From assembly GCF_963678635.1 (NCBI RefSeq), contig NC_087063.1, positions 65,834,471 to 65,898,470 of the forward strand: a DNA stretch of 64,000 nucleotides. The letters are read 5' to 3'. Position 1 is the first letter of the stretch, and each line of letters begins with the position of its first letter. The DNA is from Symsagittifera roscoffensis. Taxonomy: Eukaryota; Xenacoelomorpha; Acoela; Convolutidae. The notes beneath the pieces are model-generated. The model was not told the DNA's origin, searched no databases, and saw nothing but the letters and a program-made list of their open reading frames with translations. Positions 57,701 to 64,000 of this stretch are shown here, in pieces. The translations under genes and the position numbers were made by a program.

Positions 57701-58882
57701 TCTTGTCAAAAAGAAGTGTGATTTATCGGGGGCGGCCTTCAGATTTTCGTTCTGAAGTATTTGGTGGTATTGTTCTAAAACATTGAACATTTCCTCTTTT
57801 GTCTGTGATTGCATAAAAACATCGTCTAAATAGGTGATTGCGTTTTTCTTGAGTATTAATGGTCGAAAAATTTTGCTCATAAAAGCTGAAAATGCTGCTG
57901 GTCCTATGGATATTCCATAGAATAAGCGGTTGAATTCGTATTGTTGGTTTCCAATAACAAATTGTGTTAAGCGTCGTGATTGTTCATCTAATGGCATTTG
58001 ATTGTATGCACTATTCATATCCGCGGTTGTAAAATATTTTCCGTTTATTTTTGTTAAAATAACTTGTATTGGTTCAATAGGCCAATTACACTTTGATTCA
58101 TCTATGAGTGAGTTGAGGTATCTAGCATCGAGAACAATTTTTAATGATTCTCCTTTGGCTAGAATGATAACAGGGTTGATAAATGTGTTGCCTTTTGGTT
58201 GTTCTTCTTTGTTTACTGGTGATATAATGTTGTATTGTTCTAAAATGTCGAGTAATCTGTTTACTTTATCGTGTAAGTGAATTGGTACTTTACTTGCTCT
58301 TTGTTTTTTGAAAACTGCGTCTGGTTTTAATGGGAGATGTAGTGATGAGCTGATTTTGCCAACATCAAATTTGGATGTTGCATAGACTGATGAATATTTA
58401 ATTAGCTGTTTTGCTAGTTTTTCAAATTCGTCTTGTGTTATTTGTGAATGTTGGAAATTAAACATTGTTAAAAATTTCTGTTGACTCTCTGTGTAGTTAC
58501 TTATGTTGAATGTAGGTTTGAAATATGGGGTTTTTGTGAAATAATCCGTATTTCTGTTTTCGTTACTTATTATACTATTTATAGATAATTCTTCAATAAG
58601 AATTGTGGATTGGCAAATATCTAGTAATTGGAGTATATTATTTACACGATATGCTTTTTCGTGTATTGGTGATATTGTAGCGTTGGTTTCGCAATAGCCT
58701 AAAAGTCCTAAAGGTAATGTTACCTGGTAAGGTGTATTGTTGTATACATGTAAGGAAATAATATCTGAATTCGAGTTTTTCAAATATTTTATTGATGAGA
58801 TTGTGATTTTGAAAAATTTATGAATAGGTTTGAATTCAAAATCTGACATATAAAATTTTTGTTTGTTTTGTTTTTTTATCAT
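54797..58882 (-). CDS. pol: Pol: reverse transcriptase, RNase H, integrase
   Basis: A 1361-residue polyprotein. The RT palm motif is YLDD at 351-354, with the preceding TADMNSAYNQMPL block and FLGHNI about 50 residues on. The RNase H begins with CDASNFGIGAALLQ (D500) and continues to the TDHKPI segment. An HHCC zinc finger at about 866-905 ends in CNDCIVC. The integrase triad is D936, D996 and E1032, giving the canonical 35-residue D-to-E spacing. A GPYQI segment near 1210 matches the GPY/F module of Ty3/gypsy integrases, and a K/N/Q-rich tail of about 120 residues follows. The first about 200 residues before RT are unassigned. No protease is present here; it is encoded at the end of the Gag frame. 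The ORF overlaps Gag by 47 nt in the +1 frame and has its own ATG. Confidence 0.96.
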   Translation of the reverse strand: MIKKQNKQKFYMSDFEFKPIHKFFKITISSIKYLKNSNSDIISLHVYNNTPYQVTLPLGLLGYCETNATISPIHEKAYRVNNILQLLDICQSTILIEELSINSIISNENRNTDYFTKTPYFKPTFNISNYTESQQKFLTMFNFQHSQITQDEFEKLAKQLIKYSSVYATSKFDVGKISSSLHLPLKPDAVFKKQRASKVPIHLHDKVNRLLDILEQYNIISPVNKEEQPKGNTFINPVIILAKGESLKIVLDARYLNSLIDESKCNWPIEPIQVILTKINGKYFTTADMNSAYNQMPLDEQSRRLTQFVIGNQQYEFNRLFYGISIGPAAFSAFMSKIFRPLILKKNAITYLDDVFMQSQTKEEMFNVLEQYHQILQNENLKAAPDKSHFFLTRVKFLGHNIERNTITPLKSRIDAIQKLKPPTIKKKIQEFLGMLNFLSKYVYKMQLYLRPFYNILRQQNNFEWNTEHQAQFEEIKKLLTEQISNTIPDSNQPFYAMCDASNFGIGAALLQSHNSTNKMNLISANSRLFTQAELRLSTLMRECTAIIYTLTEYEFLILGSKHPTVLFTDHKPIIFLFTQKSNPNHRVYRFQLILMKFPNLHIVWTAGKNLALPDTLSRNTPPELLTRKTTVEIPKNIKFYLAENETSPRLECKYAVKTDVEQSQINNLQHFPLYLDCQNNHYEVDLLGTSTFKPIPYSQWIKNNTQQKRIKPHSHKKDRFPLIEKENLTDKINLSGPQTNDSKYTINHQVFDLHDPLDTIPLSKLEIENIFLPPTETITISTLKQYQNLDPVIRQLKSWHKYKTKPIKADSTILGNKTLLRYFRKFNNTTINENTDLLEYKLNESTVPCLPLSMILIAFNISHTQNIKGHSGSEKTYSNFIQNVYFPNAPIWIKVLCNDCIVCQLNKPYPNQKQIAQKQDFKGQSLYFNHRISFDTKGPISPSSEGNSYIMVIVDAFTHYVALNPVPHCNAYYAYTTLYEHWIAKFGLPEILVTDNGTEFINNEIITLCHLYNIKHKPRTSHAPWTNGLVEGMNRSLQEYLRCIINGNDTRYTEWSADVKLFPLAYNSQITTTLGMSPYEMVFNQKPRKPIMFTANSHKNAQGYCQPNKDSICYNLPLHTHDEDHFHHPQILKLASGTHTEWILNRDRKHNEIYQKVTKKLLQRQNINEQINSRFTPASDLKIGTFVLIPNFNTQKGISKKLQPLRKGPYQIIAKPTDVTYKITDSDKKEIVQHRNNLLPYYPKEYALRELTQLYSFTGLQVIQNDPHTENTTKEQNDIHLGNQNTKSKTTKNNTKNLDQNTSQKERKNRKMTEQIIPQEQIDKSEHRESSRLRNQPRKNYKVFIPQSKILKKVEFQKQP

Positions 58883-61800
58883 ATTGGTGAACTTGCTTTA
58901 TTGAAAAATTATATATGTTTCCTGATAGTGGTTTCAGGTGTTTTCTTTGTTGGTTATATATTGGATAAAATTTTGAAAAGAATGGTGGTTGTTTGTTTAA
59001 TCTTTGAAAAAATGTTAGGGATGTGTCTTTTGCTTTTGTGTATTTATCTTTGATTAGTATTTTACTGTTTAATATGTTGATTGTTGGTATATATTTAGAG
59101 ATAAATGGTATTCCAATGATATTGTGTTTAATATCAGTGATATGGAATATTTGTTTAAATGGTTTAGTTAAAATTTTATTTTGCTCCATTGTTCTTGTGG
59201 GGAGAAGAAATAATTGAATTTTTCCATAGTTTACCAATGTTGATCCTTGTGCTGTTGCTAGTTTACTGGAGGTTTCAAGAGGTGTTAGCTTTGGGTGTAA
59301 GGTTTTTATTTCATTCCATGTGGGAATGTTTATTATATTTGATTCTGCTCCTGAATCAATTAGAAAATCAATTTCAAGATCTGGTGGTTGAAATTCTTTG
59401 CTTCTTGGACTTTCTAAAAGAAATGGTATTGTCCAAATTTTTTCTCTGGGTTGTTCTTTTTGTATGTTTTGATAGATGTGATTTGTATTCAAGCATTTTG
59501 TTTTGTCATTCTCATTGGGTTGATTTGTAGTGTTAATTTCATTAGTTTTTTGCGTCGTCGGTGTGGAATGGACGGGTTCAATATAATAATTGTGAAGGAG
59601 TTCTGATTGATTCTCATATATGTGTGATGAAAAAGGTTGTTCATATATAACAGATTCATAGTCATTTTCGACTTTTATCATATTGATGGAGAGAGTGTTT
59701 TCTGCATCGCTTTCTGAATCTGATGATCCACAGTTTATTTGCTTGAGTTGTAACGTATCAGTTACTGTGTCATCAATACCTGGAGGGTTTGATGTTGTTT
59801 CTGGATTAGATTGTACTTGATTAATATGTCTTTGATGTTTAGGTGTACTACTTCTGTGGCGATTATTAGAATTATTATAGTTATTATTATTCCGGTGTGG
59901 TGATTGGGAATAATTTCTATAACGATTATTATAACTTGAGTGTCGATTTTGTGAATTATTTCGCGATCTATTTTGGTGATTATTGTTTGGTCTGTTATAG
60001 TTCGATCTATTATATGAATTATTCCTTGATTGATTGTTCGGGTAATTCTGGTTTCGGTTGTTTGAATAACTTCTATTCCGATTATTGGAGTAGTTTCTAT
60101 TCCTATTGTATGATGAATTTCGTGATTGATTGTTTGGGTAGTAATTATTTCTGGATTGGGAATTAGATCTAGAAACAAATCGTTGTGTATTTGAATTTGA
60201 TCTGGAATAGTTATTTCGACTATTTGGTCTATTGTAGTGATTTTGTGATGAATTTTGCGTGTTTCTTCGTTCTGGTGATCTTCCTCTATAACTTGAGTTA
60301 TATGGTGATTGATTTCTTGTATAATTTGTATTGTTCGGGAGTGGTTTTCCTGAACTGTTGTTGCTGTAGACTGTTTTGTTCGGTAGATTTTGATCTTTTA
60401 TCATGTATTGGTAGAATGATTTATTTGGTTCTTTATATTTTTGAGGTTTATTTTGATTGTCTTGCTGTTTTTGTCTACATTCAGAAATACTATGTCCGTA
60501 TCGTCGGCAATAATTACACCATTTTTTGAAAGATGGTTTGCCTTTAAAGTTTGGGTGTTTTTCGTAAATATTGAGTATTTCAGTGATTTTTTCAACGAGG
60601 TCTGTATCTGATTCCTGTATATTGATTATATTTGTGGAAGCTGTTTCAATTCTGTTAACGTATTGTAATTTCAGATTTTCTGTTTCTTCGAGTTTCATTG
60701 TGATTTCTGCTTGTTCTAGTTTGTCTACTAGTTTTCGAAAATCTAAATCGGGTTCTCGAATTGAAGAAGGATGGGATGCTCTCTTTTTTATTGCTATTTT
60801 TCTTAATTGCGGTGTTAATGTCATCATTAAGATTTCTGTCATCTTTGTGTTTTTATAGTCGTGTGTATTTAATGAATATGCTTTTCGAACTAGTGTTTCG
60901 ATGCGTACTGCTAATTGCTTGATGGTTTCATTTGGTAATCTGCGAATTTCATTACATAAAACTCTTTGTTGTTGTTTGTTTCTTTCGGAGTCAAACATTT
61001 TTGAAAATTCTTGTGTAAACCTTTTCCAATTTGATTTTATTTCTATAGGCAATACTGAAAACCATTTTTGGGCTGCGCCATCTAGAGTTGTTTGTATTAA
61101 CGCTGTGCGTCGATGTATCCAGTTTTGATGTAGTGGCGTATTAATTGGTTCAGGTCCTATATTTAAAATCAAATTTGCTGTGACTGCATTTAAATAGTCT
61201 TCTACAGAATATTCAGGGTCTGTTCCTGTGAATACCATTAAAGGTTTATTTGATGTTATTGATGATCCACCCATAAGGTATGGATTCATCGTCATTTGTA
61301 ATGATTCTGCTGCATTTGGCATTTGAGAAAAATTTGAAAGTTGATTTCTTGTTATTTCGTGTTGTTGAAGATAATATGGGAGTGGTATTTCATTTTGCAT
61401 TTGTGCTGGTTGGTACGAGTTTGCAATCATTGGGTTTTGTTGCTGAATTGGTTGAAAAGATTGTGTATTAATTGGGTTTTGTTGCTGAATTGGTTGTTGA
61501 TTTTGTGTATCTATCGGTTGTGGAGAAAAAATTCTATGATTTGTATGTGGTTTCTGTACTCCTTGTCCACGATATTCTTGATTATATGGTGCAAATATAT
61601 CTGGTTGTAAAAAATCATCATCTGAGGATAAGTAATCCATTTGATAAGATGTTTGTTTTTTATTTTTATTTTGTTGAAAAAATGGATAGTTTTCACTACG
61701 ATCCTGTGGAGGATGTAAATTTGTTTGGAAATTTACTGAATTAGGTGGTGCCATTGGGTTATCCCAGTTTCGAGATCTTGTATAATTACTAAAATTTTTT

Positions 61801-63047
61801 CGTGGTTGATAATTTGTTTTTGATGGATGTGTGTAATTATAATTATGGTCTGCAAAGTTGTTTCTAGTGAACGTTTTGCGTGTTTTTGGCGGTATTGTCA
61901 TGGGTCTGTATGTTTGGTAATCCATGTGTGAATATTTTGGGGCCACCGAAGGTTTAACGGTTGATTGTAATGTTACCTGTGTTTGTGAAGGATTTGTATT
62001 TCTTGGTGTTGTTAAGTTTGGACGTATTGGTGAAATACTTTGTTGTGTAGTTGTTGTGTGTACGATTTCTTCATTTATGAAGTGTGATGGTGTCTGGATA
62101 TCTTGTTGAGTAAGGTTCCTAGTTCCATTGAGGTTCTCATTGTGTATGACTGTAGAGTTTAAACTATTATTTTGCATATCGGGTAAAAATGTATTATAGT
62201 TTATTGGTGTTGCATCAATGGTTAATGGTATTACTCGTACATAATCTCTTACATAAGATATCGTACTTATTGCTTGACTTGAGATTGATTGTGGGAAGTT
62301 TATGGATGCGGGATGAGACCATTCGGGGTCCCAAACATAGTCTGATTGTTCTGTGATGGCAGTATCATCATTTGAGTTTTGGGGTCTAAAATTTTTTCTT
62401 GCTTGTGAAATTAAATCAATATTATGTGTGAAATAATCTATTATGAACCATGCCAAGATTTTTTGTAAGTCGTGTTTTGTATGTTGTGAAACTTCATCTT
62501 TCGTGAAATTTTCTTTAATTATATTTAGAAAACTAGAGAGTAGTGTGATTTCATGTCGTACTCTTATATGTTTAGATGTTTCTGTCGGTGAGACATTTGT
62601 GATTGGGATTTCGTTTTCTAATATCGAGATATAACTATATATTATTGCAAAAACTTCATTGGTGAATATGGAGTTTGCTCTTTGTGAGTTATGATATTGT
62701 ATGCTTTTTATATATTCTGAGAATACTTTTGAGAATTCTAAATCAAGGTCGTCTGTTTGAATTACATATTTGCTGTGATTCTGGTTTGGTGAGTTGAATT
62801 CTATGGAGTAGATTCCGTATTGTTGTGTTAAGTTACATATATCTTTCAAATAGTGATCGATAATTTGTCTTTTGATTTTTACATCTGGGAACTCTGTTTT
62901 ACATGGACTGATTCCGGGTTCAAACAAATTTAAGAGTAAATTTTTGCAAAATATATGCTGTCCTCTATCAGTGGTTGCATCTACGATAAAGGGGAAGATA
63001 TCATCATCATCTGGACTTTCTTCACCTGGGGTGTGCGTTGAGCTCAT
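58836..63047 (-). CDS. gag: Gag polyprotein with C-terminal aspartic protease
   Basis: A 1403-residue protein, two to three times longer than usual Ty3/gypsy Gags. Residues 1 to about 600 are unusual N/Q/P-rich sequence of unknown role. A capsid-like Retrotrans_gag region lies near 640-800 (DGAAQKWFSVLP and SNWKRFTQEFSKMF). A CCHC knuckle lies at 844-857 (CNYCRRYGHSISEC). A long R/N/S/Y-rich stretch (about 900-1080) with repeated SRNN and YSNNRNR phrases probably binds RNA. An aspartic protease with active-site D1231-S-G (LIDSGAES) is followed by a flap-like and a second-strand region. The ATG lies inside the end of ORF0 with a 26-nt overlap. Reaching Pol in the +1 frame needs frameshifting or restart at the Pol ATG. 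Confidence 0.92.
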   Translation of the reverse strand: MSSTHTPGEESPDDDDIFPFIVDATTDRGQHIFCKNLLLNLFEPGISPCKTEFPDVKIKRQIIDHYLKDICNLTQQYGIYSIEFNSPNQNHSKYVIQTDDLDLEFSKVFSEYIKSIQYHNSQRANSIFTNEVFAIIYSYISILENEIPITNVSPTETSKHIRVRHEITLLSSFLNIIKENFTKDEVSQHTKHDLQKILAWFIIDYFTHNIDLISQARKNFRPQNSNDDTAITEQSDYVWDPEWSHPASINFPQSISSQAISTISYVRDYVRVIPLTIDATPINYNTFLPDMQNNSLNSTVIHNENLNGTRNLTQQDIQTPSHFINEEIVHTTTTQQSISPIRPNLTTPRNTNPSQTQVTLQSTVKPSVAPKYSHMDYQTYRPMTIPPKTRKTFTRNNFADHNYNYTHPSKTNYQPRKNFSNYTRSRNWDNPMAPPNSVNFQTNLHPPQDRSENYPFFQQNKNKKQTSYQMDYLSSDDDFLQPDIFAPYNQEYRGQGVQKPHTNHRIFSPQPIDTQNQQPIQQQNPINTQSFQPIQQQNPMIANSYQPAQMQNEIPLPYYLQQHEITRNQLSNFSQMPNAAESLQMTMNPYLMGGSSITSNKPLMVFTGTDPEYSVEDYLNAVTANLILNIGPEPINTPLHQNWIHRRTALIQTTLDGAAQKWFSVLPIEIKSNWKRFTQEFSKMFDSERNKQQQRVLCNEIRRLPNETIKQLAVRIETLVRKAYSLNTHDYKNTKMTEILMMTLTPQLRKIAIKKRASHPSSIREPDLDFRKLVDKLEQAEITMKLEETENLKLQYVNRIETASTNIINIQESDTDLVEKITEILNIYEKHPNFKGKPSFKKWCNYCRRYGHSISECRQKQQDNQNKPQKYKEPNKSFYQYMIKDQNLPNKTVYSNNSSGKPLPNNTNYTRNQSPYNSSYRGRSPERRNTQNSSQNHYNRPNSRNNYSRSNSNTQRFVSRSNSQSRNNYYPNNQSRNSSYNRNRNYSNNRNRSYSNNRNQNYPNNQSRNNSYNRSNYNRPNNNHQNRSRNNSQNRHSSYNNRYRNYSQSPHRNNNNYNNSNNRHRSSTPKHQRHINQVQSNPETTSNPPGIDDTVTDTLQLKQINCGSSDSESDAENTLSINMIKVENDYESVIYEQPFSSHIYENQSELLHNYYIEPVHSTPTTQKTNEINTTNQPNENDKTKCLNTNHIYQNIQKEQPREKIWTIPFLLESPRSKEFQPPDLEIDFLIDSGAESNIINIPTWNEIKTLHPKLTPLETSSKLATAQGSTLVNYGKIQLFLLPTRTMEQNKILTKPFKQIFHITDIKHNIIGIPFISKYIPTINILNSKILIKDKYTKAKDTSLTFFQRLNKQPPFFSKFYPIYNQQRKHLKPLSGNIYNFSIKQVHQYDKKTKQTKILYVRF

Positions 63048-63489
63048 TTTTTCGTTCGATGACTGTTAATATGTAATTATCAATGTGTCTAATTGGTTGA
63101 TTCCAATTGTATAAATGTACTGGTTTATGTTTATACTGCTTTTTTATTCTTCTTTTTCCTCTTTTTGATGAATTTGAAGTTGTTTCTGGGTCAGAGAAAT
63201 ATAATTGATCGTGAATTGGGCAATTTTTATCTATTGATTCTTTTAGTTTATAAAGTTCGTCTAAACTGTTGGTTTCTGATTCTGAAAATGCGTTTCGATT
63301 TTTTGAAAATCTTTTTCGTGTTATTTGTCTTTGTTTAGTTATTATTTTTCTCTTTAATGTTTGTCGTTTTGTTCTAATGTATCCAACTGTTTGTGTATGA
63401 GGTGTGATTACAAGGTCGTATTTTTTATTATCTATTTCACAATTGTGTAAAACGATTGTTTGTTTATTTCCTAGGTTTTTAAATGACAT
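63022..63489 (-). CDS. ORF0, small basic protein preceding Gag
   Basis: A 155-codon ORF with a central K/R-rich block (TKRQTLKRKIITKQRQITRK) and a second basic patch (SSKRGKRRIKKQYKHK). These would suit nucleic-acid binding or nuclear import. It has no family match that I recognise. It overlaps the gag start by 26 nt, with Gag in the +1 frame, mirroring the Gag-Pol arrangement. It might be a leader protein or an N-terminal extension of Gag after frameshifting. Confidence 0.55.
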   Translation of the reverse strand: MSFKNLGNKQTIVLHNCEIDNKKYDLVITPHTQTVGYIRTKRQTLKRKIITKQRQITRKRFSKNRNAFSESETNSLDELYKLKESIDKNCPIHDQLYFSDPETTSNSSKRGKRRIKKQYKHKPVHLYNWNQPIRHIDNYILTVIERKNELNAHPR

Positions 63490-64000
63490 AAGGTTTAGGA
63501 TGACGGATGCAAAAGGTTGTTAAATGATTTCTATTTGCTTAAACTGTTAGTCCTTACGATTTTTTGGTTAGCCTAACCTGGGTCTATTTGTTCAGGGTTG
63601 GGGAGAAAAGTATATCAATTCCGGAGAATGATTTTATACTTTCTCGTGGCTAGTATAAGCTAAGGTGTTAACTTACTTAATCTTACTTAAGGGTAGTGAT
63701 TGTGTTCAGGGTTGGAGAATAGTAAATCGATCCACAAGGTTCAGGTATAATTAGAACGCGAGTAGTTCGTTAGATACTATTTTAAACTTACTAAGTCTAA
63801 GATTTATCCTGGGTCTGGTAAGAGGGGGGATCAAGTGAAGGATGAATAACCGAAGTTCTTCACTGTTTATCCTAATTTGAATGATTAGTTTTGTTCAAAA
63901 ATTTCTATTAGTCCTGGGTTTTTAGAAAGGGTTGGATAGTGAATCGACGTTTGAGGTCGTTAGACACTAGTTAAGTGGGTGGGGGAGAACAAAGTTGTTC
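63490..64000 (-). repeat. Retroelement leader with degenerate repeats
   Basis: The leader carries three imperfect units, each with GGTTGG preceded or followed by TCAGGG or CCTGGGT phrases (63588-63602, 63699-63712 and 63908-63932), and TTAACTTACTTAATC/TTAAACTTACTAAGTC phrases between them. In element sense the units include GTAAGT donor-like motifs (for example AA|GTAAGTTAAC). Neither an LTR nor a primer-binding site is visible, so the element continues past the window edge. Confidence 0.5.

Larger units (their letters stand above)
46232..64000 (-). mobile_element. Giant Ty3/gypsy-class LTR retroelement with env and accessory ORFs (5' end beyond window)
   Basis: Only the 3' LTR (46232-46641) is present; the 5' LTR and primer-binding site must lie past 64000. 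The order, in element sense, is leader, ORF0, Gag plus protease, Pol (RT, RNase H, integrase), two small hydrophobic ORFs, an ORF without start, an envelope-like glycoprotein, a 604-codon ORF, a short intron and the 3' LTR. RT-RNase H-integrase order and a GPY-type motif after the integrase place it in the Ty3/gypsy (Metaviridae) class. The long ORFs are almost intact, with a single nonsense codon in env, so insertion appears recent. At 17.8 kb or more it is far longer than typical animal members (5-10 kb). It sits in an intron of the BTB-BACK gene in sense orientation; 4-bp AAAT (46228-46231) is the predicted target duplication. Confidence 0.88.

Noticed and set aside
59762-60178. 138-codon minus-strand ORF rich in I/T
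   Set aside because: It is the alternative frame of the repetitive R/N/S-rich Gag tract; repeat structure explains its openness.
1-64000. CRISPR arrays, bacterial operons or prophage
   Set aside because: No evenly spaced identical repeats; split genes with GT-AG introns show a eukaryotic nuclear genome.

Overview
This is a eukaryotic, almost certainly animal, genomic segment. It is AT-rich, its genes are split by long repeat-filled introns, and recognisable metazoan proteins can be assembled exon by exon with GT-AG boundaries and consistent reading phase. I cannot place the phylum; a marine invertebrate is a guess. All exon models were built by eye.

Left part (1-11 kb, plus strand): a three-exon gene resembling the NOP chaperone NOPCHAP1/C12orf45 (3155-4342), then a four-exon NAA25 gene, the auxiliary TPR subunit of N-terminal acetyltransferase B (6524-10999). 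NAA25 meets, tail to tail, a minus-strand gene with leucine-rich-repeat-like segments and a lysine/serine-rich tail (11045 to at least 20110). Its introns hold a nest of small hAT-like MITEs with perfect 8-bp target duplications.

Middle (20-46 kb): a gene-poor stretch of satellites, MITEs and dispersed repeats surrounds a two-exon secreted lipocalin (29453-30458, minus). A 14-exon minus-strand gene (34137-46188, 5' end outside the window) encodes a BTB-BACK protein of the germ-cell-less/BTBD16 type. Its introns carry a solo LTR, a SINE and a decayed tandem array.

Right part (46.2-64 kb, minus strand): one giant Ty3/gypsy-class LTR retroelement lies in an intron of the BTB-BACK gene, 43 bases from a 3' splice site and in the same orientation. 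At least 17.8 kb is present and its 5' end lies beyond the window. In transcription order it has a repeat-bearing leader, a basic ORF0, a 1403-codon Gag with a CCHC knuckle and a protease at its C-terminus, a Pol with RT, RNase H and a DX59DX35E integrase, two small hydrophobic ORFs, a 377-codon ORF with no start codon, an envelope glycoprotein interrupted by one in-frame TAA, a 604-codon ORF of unknown function, a 76-nt intron, and a 410-bp 3' LTR. The envelope looks like a class III (chuvirus-type) glycoprotein rather than a retroviral or errantiviral Env. This accessory-rich, virus-like element is the most novel content of the window.
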